Assembly: GCF_008079445.1 (NCBI RefSeq)
Contig: NZ_VRYH01000002.1
Coordinates: 1 to 64,000 of the forward strand
Origin: Aidingimonas lacisalsi
GTDB lineage: Bacteria > Pseudomonadota > Gammaproteobacteria > Pseudomonadales > Halomonadaceae
Direction of reading: 5' to 3'
Length of the DNA stretch: 64,000 nt
The position numbers were made by a program, and so were the translations under genes. Below the pieces are notes generated by a model. It was not told the DNA's origin and searched no databases. It saw only the letters and a list, made by a program, of their open reading frames with translations. Shown here piece after piece: positions 17,792 to 27,239 of this stretch; within the stretch, counting starts at the first letter, position 1; every line of letters starts with the position of its first letter.

Positions 17792-18457
17792 ATGCGCTTC
17801 GTGCCGCGTTTCAATGATGGTCAGGAGTATTCCGAGGCGCTTGGCAAGATTGTCTGTGTCGGGCGGAACTACAGTGACCATGCCAAGGAACTGAACAATC
17901 CGGTTCCTCGTGAACCTTTGCTGTTCATCAAGCCGTCGACCAGTGCAGTGTCTCTGGACGCCCCGATTGAGGCTCCCTTTTCCCGTGGCGACGTGCATTT
18001 CGAGACGGAGTTGGCGCTGCTGATTGGCAAGACGCTATCGGGAGTTGATGAAGACGAAGCGCAGCGTGCTGTGATTGGTATCGGTGTGGCGCTGGATCTG
18101 ACGCTGCGCGATGTACAGTCGCGTCTGAAAGAGAATGGGCATCCTTGGGAGATTGCCAAGGGGTTTGATGGTTCCTGCCCGTTGTCGTCATTCCTGCGGG
18201 TGGATAGGGTCCCCAACTGGAATGCGCTGGCATTTTGTCTGACTATCGATGGCGAGCTTCGACAGCAGGGAGAAGGCTCGGAAATGCTGTTTCCAGTACC
18301 GACGTTGCTATCCGAGATAAGTCGGCACTTTACCTTGTTGCCTGGCGATGTCGTCTTGACTGGAACGCCCGCCGGGGTCGGCTTGCTCCCGAGAGGAGCA
18401 ACCCTGGAGTTCTCTTTGACAGGGGGGCTTGAGGTTGCGACGACGGTCGTTGAGTGA
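17792..18457 (+). CDS. Fumarylacetoacetate hydrolase (FAH) family protein
   Basis: 221-aa short FAH-fold enzyme of the FAHD1/YcgM type. Landmarks are KIVCVGRNYSDHAKEL, PLLFIKPSTS, HFETELALLIG with metal-binding Glu residues, ALDLTLRDVQ, WEIAKGFDGSCPLS and GDVVLTGTPAGVGLL. Relatives hydrolyse acylpyruvates or decarboxylate oxaloacetate in the cytosol. GGGGAGAG about eight bases upstream sets the start. It is convergent with speA, with only 14 bases between the stops. Confidence 0.88.
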   Translation: MRFVPRFNDGQEYSEALGKIVCVGRNYSDHAKELNNPVPREPLLFIKPSTSAVSLDAPIEAPFSRGDVHFETELALLIGKTLSGVDEDEAQRAVIGIGVALDLTLRDVQSRLKENGHPWEIAKGFDGSCPLSSFLRVDRVPNWNALAFCLTIDGELRQQGEGSEMLFPVPTLLSEISRHFTLLPGDVVLTGTPAGVGLLPRGATLEFSLTGGLEVATTVVE

Positions 18458-18471
18458 TGGATACGTCGTGC

Positions 18472-20373
18472 TCACTCCAGGTAAGTATAGCCTTCCAGAC
18501 CGGCGGACAGGTCACTCAGGAATTGGCTTTTCTCGTCGTCGGAAAGCTGGCTGGCCGCTAGCTGTGACGCCAATCGCTCACGCAGGACCTCAGCATCGAA
18601 ATTCACGTAGTCAAGGACATCGCTGACGGTGTCACCGTGAATCTGGTGCGAGAGATGCCACTGACCGTCGGCATCCATGGCTGCATCCACTGAATCCGTG
18701 TCGCCGAACAGGTTGTGTAAGTCGCCGAGTATTTCCTGGTAGGCGCCTACCAGAAAGAATCCTAGCAACTTTTCTTCGTCATGTTGCCAGTCGGGTAGGG
18801 GGAGCGTGGATTCGACGCCTTGCCCATCGACATATTGGTCGATGCGGCCGTCCGAGTCACAGGTGAGGTCCTGGATCGTGCCACGACGAGTCAGAGACCG
18901 ATCCAAACCGGTGAGTGGCAGCACCGGAAATATTTGCTTGATTCCCCAGACGTCAGGCATCGATTGGAAAAGCGAGAAATTGACGAAAAGCTTGTCTGCC
19001 AATTTCTCATCGAGCTCGTCGATGACCTCTCGATGGGCACGGTTACGATGATCGAGCCGTGACCGCAAAAGCTCGCAGGCTGCGAAATAGACCCCTTCCC
19101 CCTCGGCGCGGGCAGCGAGGTTGGCTAGACCCATGACATAACGTTCCTGCAACTCGCTGAGTGCCTGAACCAAGTCGTGATAGGCTTCGAGTAAACCACG
19201 CGAGCCCGACGAACAGGCCAATCCCCGATGGACCCGCCACAGCTCGTCGACCTGGGGATCCCCTGTGACACGTGGTGTCGGTGCCTGTACGTCGATACGT
19301 TCTTCACTGATCACATTAGTAATCAAGACGGCATGGTGTGCCGTCAGAGCCCGACCGGATTCGCTGATCACGTGAGGGTACGGCAGGTTGGCATCATCGC
19401 AGATTTGCCGAAAAGCCGAGACTACCTTGCTGGCATACTCATTCATTGAGTAATTGGTCGAGCACTCGCTGCGTGAGCTGGTTCCCTCGTAATCGACCCC
19501 TAAGCCACCGCCGACGTCGATGGTGTCGACATCGGCGCCCAGTTCTCGCAAGCTCTGGTAGAAGCGCGCGCATTCACGCAACCCTTGTTGGATATCACGA
19601 ATATTGGCAATCTGCGATCCAAGATGGAAGTGTAGCAACTGCAGGCTTGTCAGAAAGCCTGTCTCGCGGAGTCGGTCGATAACGCCAAGTATCTGGACAG
19701 CGGTCAGACCGAACTTGGATTTCTCGCCCCCGGTGTTCTGCCATTTTCCTTTGCCGACAGAGGCCAGTCTCGCTCTGAGGCCGATACGAGGTGTGACGTT
19801 CAAGCGTTTGGCTTCTGCAAGGATGAGCTCGAGCTCGGAAAATTTCTCCACGACGAGATAGACCCGGTGACCGAGTTTTTCACCCAGCAGTGCCAGCCGG
19901 ATGTATTCACTATCCTTATAGCCATTGCAGACAATAAGTGACGAGCTGCCATCTGATAAAGCCAGAACGGCGAGCAATTCGGGTTTACTGCCGGCTTCCA
20001 GCCCCACACGGTCTCGGTCGCGTTCCTGGGTAGCCAGAATTTCCTCGACGACACGGCGCTGCTGATTGACCTTGATGGGGTACACGGCGGAGTACCCGCC
20101 ATCATAGCCCTCTTGCGTCATGGCGTTATCGAAAGCGGCGCATAGTTGTGCGACGCGGTCGTGCAGGATGTCGGTGAAACGGACCAATATCGGTAGGCGC
20201 AGACCGGTGGCCCGGATCTGGTCGGCAAGTTCATCAAGTGGTAACGCTGGAGCGTTGGTATCGCTACCTAGCGGCCTGACGAGCGCATGGCCGCTTTCAT
20301 CGACGTCAAAATAGCCACTGCCCCATTGATCGATATTGTAGATGCGACGGGCTCTAGCAGCGGGTGTGGTCAT
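18472..20373 (-). CDS. speA: Biosynthetic arginine decarboxylase
   Basis: 633-aa PLP enzyme (fold III) converting arginine to agmatine, the first step of one route to putrescine. The PLP lysine is in AVYPIKVNQQRRVVEEIL near residue 100. GLRARLASVGKGKWQ, LHFHLGSQI, DVGGGLGVDYEGT and the C-terminal LTCDSDGRIDQYVDGQ are all present, and length matches E. coli SpeA (about 630-658). Its start codon overlaps the thrB stop by four bases, an uncommon pairing. Confidence 0.97.
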   Translation of the reverse strand: MTTPAARARRIYNIDQWGSGYFDVDESGHALVRPLGSDTNAPALPLDELADQIRATGLRLPILVRFTDILHDRVAQLCAAFDNAMTQEGYDGGYSAVYPIKVNQQRRVVEEILATQERDRDRVGLEAGSKPELLAVLALSDGSSSLIVCNGYKDSEYIRLALLGEKLGHRVYLVVEKFSELELILAEAKRLNVTPRIGLRARLASVGKGKWQNTGGEKSKFGLTAVQILGVIDRLRETGFLTSLQLLHFHLGSQIANIRDIQQGLRECARFYQSLRELGADVDTIDVGGGLGVDYEGTSSRSECSTNYSMNEYASKVVSAFRQICDDANLPYPHVISESGRALTAHHAVLITNVISEERIDVQAPTPRVTGDPQVDELWRVHRGLACSSGSRGLLEAYHDLVQALSELQERYVMGLANLAARAEGEGVYFAACELLRSRLDHRNRAHREVIDELDEKLADKLFVNFSLFQSMPDVWGIKQIFPVLPLTGLDRSLTRRGTIQDLTCDSDGRIDQYVDGQGVESTLPLPDWQHDEEKLLGFFLVGAYQEILGDLHNLFGDTDSVDAAMDADGQWHLSHQIHGDTVSDVLDYVNFDAEVLRERLASQLAASQLSDDEKSQFLSDLSAGLEGYTYLE

Positions 20374-21332
20374 GCCGGGCTCCGGACCGGTAGAGGGAGA
20401 GCGCCATGATCAAGGTGTGCCTGAAGGATGGTGCGAAATCGCTGTGGATCATGTGGCGTCAAATCATGGGCCGGAGGGTCGACATAGATGACCAGCAAGC
20501 GAGATAACCAGTAGCGTAAAGCCGTCATGCGCAACATTATCGGCCAGGCATCGCGTTCGGCATCCGTCAGTGGGCGCTTGGTCTGGTAGGCAGCCAGAAT
20601 GGCGTCATGCCGCGCTTTGTCGAGATAGCCGTTGGCATCACTCGCCCAATCGTTGATGACGATCGCCAAGTCGAAGAGCAAATCACCGGTGCAACCATTG
20701 TAGAAATCGATAATTCCGCCTAAACGGTTGCCCTCGAAGAGTGTGTTGTCGCGAAAGAGGTCGCCATGCAAGGCGCCCCGGGGCAGATCTGGCGCATCGC
20801 CGAAATAGCTTTGATAGGCATCGACCTCATCCGCCATCAAAGCCTGATCGCCGGGAGACAGGTAAACGAGGACGCGGTGATGCATGGCCACCAGCCAATG
20901 GAGGTCGCGTGGATTGGGACGATGGCCATCGAAGTAACGCGATACGGCATGCATATGTCCCAAGGTATAGCCCAGCGAGCGGCACTGATCCAGGTCCGGG
21001 GCTGTCGGTGAGGTGCCAGGGAGCCGTGGGAACAGGAGCGCAGGCTTACCAGCCAGGCTTTGCAGGGCCACCCCTTGTCGGTCATGCACGGGGCCGGGCA
21101 CCGGCAGGCGATGATCAGCCAGGTAATCGAGCAGGTCGACGAAGAAAGGGAGTTCCTCATGATCGCCCTGTTCGAATAGTGTCAGGACACAATCACGTTG
21201 ATCGGTGGTAACGAAATAGGTGGTGTTTTCGGTACCACTGGCGACCCCTTGCAGGTGCTTCAGTGAACCGGCGTCGAAACGTGCTAGAAATTCGACGACT
21301 TGAGTTTCGCTCAGCGGAGTGAATACAGCCAT
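20370..21332 (-). CDS. thrB: Homoserine kinase, APH/ThrB2 type
   Basis: 320-aa protein-kinase-like phosphotransferase that makes O-phosphohomoserine for threonine synthesis, of the kind used in pseudomonads, not the GHMP kinase of E. coli. It has VASGTENTTYFVTT in the nucleotide-binding lobe, LPRGALHGDLFRDNTLF as the catalytic loop (Asp, Asn) and LGGIIDFYNGCTGDLLFDLAI with the metal-binding Asp. GAGAGA precedes the ATG. The neighbourhood polA / DUF2782 / thrB is as in pseudomonads, which supports the call over other choline-kinase-like proteins. Confidence 0.9.
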   Translation of the reverse strand: MAVFTPLSETQVVEFLARFDAGSLKHLQGVASGTENTTYFVTTDQRDCVLTLFEQGDHEELPFFVDLLDYLADHRLPVPGPVHDRQGVALQSLAGKPALLFPRLPGTSPTAPDLDQCRSLGYTLGHMHAVSRYFDGHRPNPRDLHWLVAMHHRVLVYLSPGDQALMADEVDAYQSYFGDAPDLPRGALHGDLFRDNTLFEGNRLGGIIDFYNGCTGDLLFDLAIVINDWASDANGYLDKARHDAILAAYQTKRPLTDAERDAWPIMLRMTALRYWLSRLLVIYVDPPAHDLTPHDPQRFRTILQAHLDHGALPLPVRSPA

Positions 21333-21453
21333 GTGTCTCTCGCCAGGAGTTTGCTAAGCGGCATATTGTACCGTCTTGGCCGAGCGATGCACGATCCTCT
21401 TTAGCACAATGGCAGAATGGTGAAAGGTCATGAATGAGTGAGTGGGGCGGTCG

Positions 21454-21729
21454 TTAATCCTCGTCTTGCAGCCAATCGGGAATACCGGGCTGGCCGCTTG
21501 CCTCGCGTTCAAAGTCGCCGTCACCGTCATGATCGATCAATGTATACGCTGTTCCTTCATCAGGGCGGACCTCTATGGCGTACAGTTGACCTTGGTAGCG
21601 GTATTCGCGAATCACACGATCATCTTCCTGACGCTCGGTGATGTCCGGTTCTTGAGCCGATACCAGGCCTGGACCAGCAATGAAAGCCGTAGTACCGACA
21701 ACGGCGATCAGGGATTTGATGCCACGCAT
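21454..21729 (-). CDS. DUF2782 family secreted protein
   Basis: 91-aa protein with an N-terminal signal sequence (GIKSLIAVVGTTAFIAGPGLVSA) and a short mature domain with the pattern RVIREYRYQGQLYAIEVRP and YTLIDHDGDGDFE, typical of DUF2782. Function unknown. A perfect AGGAGG five bases before ATG 21729 sets the start; the frame is open further up to 21777. It lies upstream of thrB on the same strand, the conserved order near polA. Confidence 0.85.
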   Translation of the reverse strand: MRGIKSLIAVVGTTAFIAGPGLVSAQEPDITERQEDDRVIREYRYQGQLYAIEVRPDEGTAYTLIDHDGDGDFEREASGQPGIPDWLQDED

Positions 21730-21790
21730 GGCAACCTCCTGCCAGGAAGCTGTGGTGAGTCGGTGTACGTATGACAACGTTCCGGGGATA

Positions 21791-22984
21791 TTACTTCATC
21801 TGACGGCCAATGTCGGCAAGTGGGCGTTGAGCCAGGCTCCAGCCGATCATGATGAAGGCGAACATGCCAGTCAGTATTAACAGAAAGTGGGCGCCCAAGT
21901 CGATGGCGATCCCTAGAATCGCCGGTGCTATCCCCGTGGAAAAGACCATGCAGGCGCTAAGAGTGGCGCGTAAGCGTCCCAGGTGTTCCGCGCCCCACAG
22001 GCGGATGAGGACACTGGTGGCAATCGCCTCCTGCATCCCCATCCCTAGGCCACCGCCAACCATCAGTGCCCAGATACTGATATCACCACCCAGCACGATG
22101 GCGACAAGCATCGCCAGGGTATAGGGAATCAGATACAGTCGAGCGACCCGTGCCGGGCCTAGCTTGTCGACCCAGCGACCGCCAAGCAACGCTCCCGGCA
22201 ACTTGGCGATCCCCATGCCAGCCAGCGCCAGGGCATAGGTGGATAAGGACGCGCCCAGGTCGGCCGTCATCTGCGCCTGGTAGATAAACAGGCCCGTCAT
22301 CGTGATAGGCAGCGCCAACAGCAGCGGCAATATCTGCCAGAAGCGACGTTCGCGAAACGGGCTCGGGCCTTCTCGTCGTTTCTGCCGGTTCGGTCTGGCG
22401 CCGGGGGCGGCGGGCCAGGGACCACGCAACAGTAGGGGAATCCACAGGCATAGCAACACGATGCCGAACATCCACCAGATGAGGCGCCAATCGAACCAGA
22501 TCAGTAACGTGGCAACGAGAGTGGGAAGGGCGATTTCTCCCAAGGGGATCCCCAAATTGACCAGTCCCAGGGCACGCCCCCGATTGTGGGTGAACTCTCG
22601 TCCTGCCAGGGTATTGCCCAGATGCGTCATCATGCCCTGTCCACAGAACCGAACCAGGCCTAGCGCAAGAAGCCCCACAACCCACCAAGGGGATAGTGTC
22701 AATACCAGGACACCGATCGCCATGGCGGTCAACGTGGTCAATGCGAAGCGACGAGGAGGTATCCAGTCGATGCTGGGACCGATACGGAGCATGGCGAAGC
22801 CAGCGCATAGTGTCACGATCGCGTAGGCAGTGCCGAACTGGCCTGCACTGAAACCTAGATGGTCGGAAATCGGCGCCTGAAACAGACCCACAAAATAGCT
22901 CTGCCCCAGGCTCGAGGAAAACAGGGCCAGGAAGGCGATGCTAAGCAGTCTCGTATGGTCACGCAGGAGGCTTCGATACCCCAT
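21791..22984 (-). CDS. MFS transporter
   Basis: 397-aa membrane protein with twelve predicted helices in two halves. The cytoplasmic loop region around residues 65-75 (RIGPSIDWIPPRRFALTT) and RFCGQGMMTHLGNTLAGREF in helix 4-5 fit the major facilitator fold. The second half begins around residue 210 (FRERRFWQILPLLLALP). Substrate not identifiable. GGGGAGA lies before the ATG. It sits between polA (divergent) and the DUF2782 gene (same strand, 61-base gap). Confidence 0.85.
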   Translation of the reverse strand: MGYRSLLRDHTRLLSIAFLALFSSSLGQSYFVGLFQAPISDHLGFSAGQFGTAYAIVTLCAGFAMLRIGPSIDWIPPRRFALTTLTAMAIGVLVLTLSPWWVVGLLALGLVRFCGQGMMTHLGNTLAGREFTHNRGRALGLVNLGIPLGEIALPTLVATLLIWFDWRLIWWMFGIVLLCLWIPLLLRGPWPAAPGARPNRQKRREGPSPFRERRFWQILPLLLALPITMTGLFIYQAQMTADLGASLSTYALALAGMGIAKLPGALLGGRWVDKLGPARVARLYLIPYTLAMLVAIVLGGDISIWALMVGGGLGMGMQEAIATSVLIRLWGAEHLGRLRATLSACMVFSTGIAPAILGIAIDLGAHFLLILTGMFAFIMIGWSLAQRPLADIGRQMK

Positions 22985-23055
22985 ATGTCTCCCCGTCGGA
23001 CTCCGTTCCCAGTGACAATAGAAGGGATATTTTATCAGGCTTGGCCGCTTCGTGC

Positions 23056-23084
23056 CTGACGAGACACAGTCGACTGCGTATCAT
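23056..23084 (+). promoter_or_regulatory. Probable polA promoter
   Basis: CTGACG (23056-23061), 17-base spacer, TATCAT (23079-23084), placing the transcript start about 25-30 bases before the polA ATG. Confidence 0.5.
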
Positions 23085-23119
23085 GGTTTACATTGCCGCA
23101 CATAAGGAAAGGTAACGCC

Positions 23120-25885
23120 ATGGCCGATAGTCCCATTGTCCTCGTCGACGGTTCCTCCTATTTGTATCGGGCTTTCCATGCCTTACCGCCACTGACTGCT
23201 TCCAATGGGCAGCCCACCGGGGCAGTGAAGGGGGTGTTGAGCATGCTCAAGAGCCTGCTCAAGGCGTACCCCGACAGCCCCATGGCCGTTGTTTTCGATG
23301 CGAAAGGAAAGACCTTTCGTGACGAACTGTTCGAGGAGTACAAGGCGAACCGGCCACCCATGCCCGATGACCTCAAAGCGCAAGTCGATCCATTGCATGC
23401 ATGCGTCCAGGCACTGGGGTTGCCATTGCTCTGTATTGAAGGCGTAGAAGCCGACGACGTCATAGGCACGCTGGCTCGTCACGCCACCGAGGCGGGTCGT
23501 GATGCTGTCATTTCCACCGGTGACAAGGACATGGCGCAACTGGTCAATGACCACATTACGCTAGTGAATACCATGAAGAATGAGACGCTGGATGTCGCCG
23601 GTGTGGAACAGAAGTTCGGTTTACCACCGTCGTTGATTATCGACTTTCTGGCCTTGATGGGCGATAAAGTCGATAACATTCCCGGCGTGCCTGGGGTGGG
23701 TGAGAAAACGGCCTTGGCTTTGTTACAGGGTATCGGTGGTCTGGAAACCCTGTATAACGAACTCGACAGTATACCGACCCTCAGTGTTCGGGGTGCCAAG
23801 ACGCTTCCCAAGAAGCTCGAGTCACATCGTGACCAGGCATTCCTCTCTTATCGGCTGGCTACCATCAGAACCGATTGCGAGTTGCCTGTCGGCCTTGATG
23901 ATCTTGACCTGGCCAGTCCGGACCGCGAGCGCCTGCTGGAACTATACCGCGAGCTGGAATTCAAGAACTGGCTGGCCGAATTGCTGGAAGGCCAGGACGA
24001 AGGCGTCGACGACATCGCAGGAGGGCGAACCGTAGGCGACGCGGCGACTGATGAAAGTGATGTCGTGGCGCGTAGCGAACGCCACGACAGCGTCGTTCTC
24101 TCGCAGAGCGAATTCGATACCTGGGTCGAGCGACTGCGCAATAGCCAGGCATTCTGTTTTGACCTGGAAACGACCAGTCTCGATTACATGAATGCCGAAA
24201 TCGTGGGAATCGGGTTGGCCATCGACCGTAGCGAGACGGCTTATATCCCCGTCGCTCATGACTACTTGGATGCGCCTGCCCAGCTCGACCGTCAGCAAGT
24301 CCTCGACGCTCTCAAACCGCTGTGGGAAGACGAAGCCAAGGGCAAGATAGGCCAGAATCTCAAGTATGACATCTCGGTGCTGGCCAACTATGACATTCGG
24401 GTAACGGGTGCACTGGACGATACCATGCTCGAATCCTATGTGCTTGATTCCACGGCAACGCGCCATGACATGAACTCGCTGGCACTGAAATATCTTGGTG
24501 AGACGACGATCCATTTCGAGGATATCGCCGGCAAAGGTGCCAAACAGCTGACATTCAATCAGATCGACCTTGAGCAAGCGGTCCCCTATGCATGCGAAGA
24601 TGTCGATATCACCTTGCGTTTGCATCACGAACTTCGCCCCAGAGTGGAGGCCGAAGGGCGGCTTGCCGATGTGCTGGATACGCTCGAGCGCCCTCTGATT
24701 ACGGTGCTTTCCCGGGTGGAACGTAATGGCGTGGCGCTCGACACGAAGCGCCTGGATACGCAAAGTCAGGAACTGGCAGAACGTATTCGTGAACTGGAAA
24801 AGCGTGCCTTCGAATTGGCTGGACGAGAGTTCAATCTGGGGTCGCCCAAGCAACTTGGCCAGATTCTTTTCGACGAACTGAAGATTCCGGTGATCAAGAA
24901 AACCCCCAAGGGGGCGCCATCCACCGCTGAAGCCGTACTCGAAGAACTGGCGCTGGATTACCCCTTGCCGAAGCTGATCATGGAACACCGAGGGTTATCC
25001 AAACTCAAGTCGACATATACCGATAAACTCCCTCAGTTGGTCCACAAGCATACAGGGCGGTTGCACACCAGTTACCATCAGGCCGTCACCGCAACCGGTC
25101 GTCTGTCCTCCAGCGATCCCAATCTACAGAACATTCCCGTGCGTACCGACGAGGGGCGCAAGATTCGTCAGGCGTTTGTCGCTCGACCCGGTTACCGCAT
25201 CGTGGCGGCCGATTACTCTCAGATCGAGTTGCGGATCATGGCTCATCTATCTGAAGATCCCGGGTTGCTCGATGCCTTTGCCAATAATCGCGATATCCAC
25301 GCGGCGACCGCTGCCGAGGTGTTCGGTATCGAGAGAGACAAGGTGTCTAGCGATCAGCGTCGCAGCGCCAAGGCCATCAACTTCGGTTTGATCTATGGCA
25401 TGAGTGCCTGGGGTTTATCTCGACAACTCCACATAGAGCGCAATCAAGCAAAAACGTACATTGATCGTTACTTCGATCGCTATCCGGGGGTGGCTCGCTA
25501 TATGGAACGCATTCGTTCCCAGGCGGCCGAGGATGGCTTTGTCGAAACGGTCTTTGGTCGCAGACTCTATCTGCCTGAGATCAAGGCACAGAACCATGCA
25601 CGTCGGCAGGCAGCAGAGCGCACCGCCATCAATGCGCCCATGCAAGGTACGGCCGCCGATATCATCAAGCGCGCCATGATTGATGTCGATCACTGGCTGC
25701 AGCGATCGAGCTTTGATGCCTGGATGGTGATGCAAGTCCACGATGAGCTTGTGTTCGAAGTGCGTGAGGCCGAGATCGACGACTTCATCGATAACGTCAC
25801 CGCTCTCATGCGGGATGCTGTCGAACTCAAGGTGCCTTTGATCGTGGAGGCCGAAAGTGGTGTCAATTGGGACGAGGCGCACTGA
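23120..25885 (+). CDS. polA: DNA polymerase I
   Basis: 921-aa repair and Okazaki-fragment polymerase. Domains in order: 5'-3' exonuclease (from PIVLVDGSSYLYRAFHALPP to about residue 290, with EGVEADDVIGTLA and STGDKDMAQLV); 3'-5' proofreading exonuclease with the active FDLETTSLD motif near residue 350; and the polymerase domain with TATGRLSSSDPNLQNIP, VAADYSQIELRIMAHLS (motif A), RRSAKAINFGLIYGMS (O helix) and MQVHDELVFEV (motif C). Both exonuclease motifs look intact. AAGGAAAGG before ATG 23120 fixes the start; the Met at 23093 is not needed. Confidence 0.98.
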   Translation: MADSPIVLVDGSSYLYRAFHALPPLTASNGQPTGAVKGVLSMLKSLLKAYPDSPMAVVFDAKGKTFRDELFEEYKANRPPMPDDLKAQVDPLHACVQALGLPLLCIEGVEADDVIGTLARHATEAGRDAVISTGDKDMAQLVNDHITLVNTMKNETLDVAGVEQKFGLPPSLIIDFLALMGDKVDNIPGVPGVGEKTALALLQGIGGLETLYNELDSIPTLSVRGAKTLPKKLESHRDQAFLSYRLATIRTDCELPVGLDDLDLASPDRERLLELYRELEFKNWLAELLEGQDEGVDDIAGGRTVGDAATDESDVVARSERHDSVVLSQSEFDTWVERLRNSQAFCFDLETTSLDYMNAEIVGIGLAIDRSETAYIPVAHDYLDAPAQLDRQQVLDALKPLWEDEAKGKIGQNLKYDISVLANYDIRVTGALDDTMLESYVLDSTATRHDMNSLALKYLGETTIHFEDIAGKGAKQLTFNQIDLEQAVPYACEDVDITLRLHHELRPRVEAEGRLADVLDTLERPLITVLSRVERNGVALDTKRLDTQSQELAERIRELEKRAFELAGREFNLGSPKQLGQILFDELKIPVIKKTPKGAPSTAEAVLEELALDYPLPKLIMEHRGLSKLKSTYTDKLPQLVHKHTGRLHTSYHQAVTATGRLSSSDPNLQNIPVRTDEGRKIRQAFVARPGYRIVAADYSQIELRIMAHLSEDPGLLDAFANNRDIHAATAAEVFGIERDKVSSDQRRSAKAINFGLIYGMSAWGLSRQLHIERNQAKTYIDRYFDRYPGVARYMERIRSQAAEDGFVETVFGRRLYLPEIKAQNHARRQAAERTAINAPMQGTAADIIKRAMIDVDHWLQRSSFDAWMVMQVHDELVFEVREAEIDDFIDNVTALMRDAVELKVPLIVEAESGVNWDEAH

Positions 25886-25910
25886 CCTCTATCGAGGCGG
25901 CTGTCACGCA

Positions 25911-25939
25911 CAAGCCCGCAGGCATCCGCTGCGGGCTTG
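25911..25939. terminator. Hairpin between convergent polA and fbpA
   Basis: CAAGCCCGCAG (25911-25921) pairs perfectly with CTGCGGGCTTG (25929-25939) over 11 bases with a seven-base loop. There is no T run on either strand, so it may act as a weak or factor-assisted terminator for both genes. Confidence 0.55.
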
Positions 25940-25961
25940 CGGGGCGTAGTCGAAGCGTTGC

Positions 25962-26990
25962 TTAACGCCAGCCAACGCGGTCAAAGATGCGCACGGCTTC
26001 CGGGTTGTTCTCGCCGAGGATGCTGATGTTGATGTCATCCTTCTTGAAGTTGCCCCAGGATTCGAGCACCGGGTCTTTCTTGACGCCTTCCACGACCGGG
26101 AACTCATTGTTTCCGGACGCGAAAATTTCCTGCGCATCATCGGAAGCCAGGAATTCGAGGAACTCTATTGCGTTTTCCCGGTTGGGTGCGCCTGCGACGA
26201 CGCCTGCGCCACCGACATTGACGTGGGCTCCGCGGTCTTCCTGATTGGGGAAGATAATGCCCACCTTGCGTGCTGCTTCGCGATCCGAATCGTCGTCGGA
26301 CTTGAGCAACCTGACATAATAGTAATGATTGGCGACAGCTAGATCGCACTCGCCACTGGCCACCCCGAGGATCTGGTCTGTGTCGCCACCTTCAGGGTCT
26401 CGAGCGAAATTGTCGACGACACTCTGGGCCCACTCTTCAGCGTCTTCTGCACCGTGATGGTCGATCATCGAGGCCAACAGGGACTGATTGTAGATGTTGT
26501 TGGATGAGCGAATGCAAACGCCACCTTCGAAACGCGGATCGGCCAGGTCTTCGTATCGTTTGATCTCGTTGGGATCGACATTGTCGCGGTTGTAGTAGAT
26601 GGCACGCACTCGCTGACTGAAGCCGAACCATTGGCCATCCGGGTGCCGCATGGATTCCGGCAGACGCTCATCGAGTTCAGCGGACTCGATATCCTGGAAA
26701 ATTCCTTCCTGTTCCGCACGCCAGAGACGGCCTGCATCGACGGTCATCATGACGTCTGCAGGGCTTGCTTCGCCTTCACGTGTGATGCGCTCGATCAGTT
26801 GGTCGGAATCGCCTTCGAGGATGTTGACCTCGATTCCGGTACGCTCGGTAAACGCATCATAGAGTGCTTGATCCGAATCGTAATGGCGTGCCGAATAGAG
26901 GTTGAGCTCGTCTGCTGACGCTTGAGTTGCAAAGGCCATGCTTGCCAATAGCGCAGAGAGAGGAATAGCCAGGCGGTAGTTGTTGAGCAT
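25962..26990 (-). CDS. fbpA: Fe(3+) ABC transporter, periplasmic binding protein
   Basis: 342-aa protein with a signal peptide (LAIPLSALLASMAFATQASA) and the transferrin-like type II binding fold of the FbpA/FutA family. It begins ELNLYSARHYDSDQALYDAF. The iron-binding tyrosine run is visible in LAVANHYYYVRLL, and HVNVGGAGVVAGAPNRENAIEFLEFL is the usual hinge region. It captures ferric iron in the periplasm for the permease at 28323. GAGG eight bases upstream supports ATG 26990 over the open frame to 27098. An A/T-rich Fur-like site lies 50 bases upstream. Confidence 0.92.
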   Translation of the reverse strand: MLNNYRLAIPLSALLASMAFATQASADELNLYSARHYDSDQALYDAFTERTGIEVNILEGDSDQLIERITREGEASPADVMMTVDAGRLWRAEQEGIFQDIESAELDERLPESMRHPDGQWFGFSQRVRAIYYNRDNVDPNEIKRYEDLADPRFEGGVCIRSSNNIYNQSLLASMIDHHGAEDAEEWAQSVVDNFARDPEGGDTDQILGVASGECDLAVANHYYYVRLLKSDDDSDREAARKVGIIFPNQEDRGAHVNVGGAGVVAGAPNRENAIEFLEFLASDDAQEIFASGNNEFPVVEGVKKDPVLESWGNFKKDDINISILGENNPEAVRIFDRVGWR

Positions 26991-27039
26991 CTTGGGCCTC
27001 GTTGTTAAGTGGCGGTGCATCAAGCGATGCTGTGTCAAA

Positions 27040-27060
27040 GAATAATAATAATTCACATTA
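27040..27060. promoter_or_regulatory. Possible Fur box between fbpA and fbpC
   Basis: GAATAATAATAATTCACAT resembles the A/T-rich inverted Fur consensus (GATAATGATAATCATTATC) at most positions. It lies 50 bases before fbpA and 180 before fbpC, where one site could control both divergent genes. Judged by eye only. Confidence 0.4.
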
Positions 27061-27239
27061 CGGCACTGTATTGAACACTCTCGCCCTAGGCCCGTCAACT
27101 CTCTTCCCAGGCGCCGCGGTGACGACGACGCTCACTGCCTCGACAAACAACGAAAACGAAGCCGGATTGACTCGTATTCACATTGCTGGCGCGATACCAT
27201 GCCCACTGCAGTGCACCGACCAGCAACGTGGCCTCCTTG

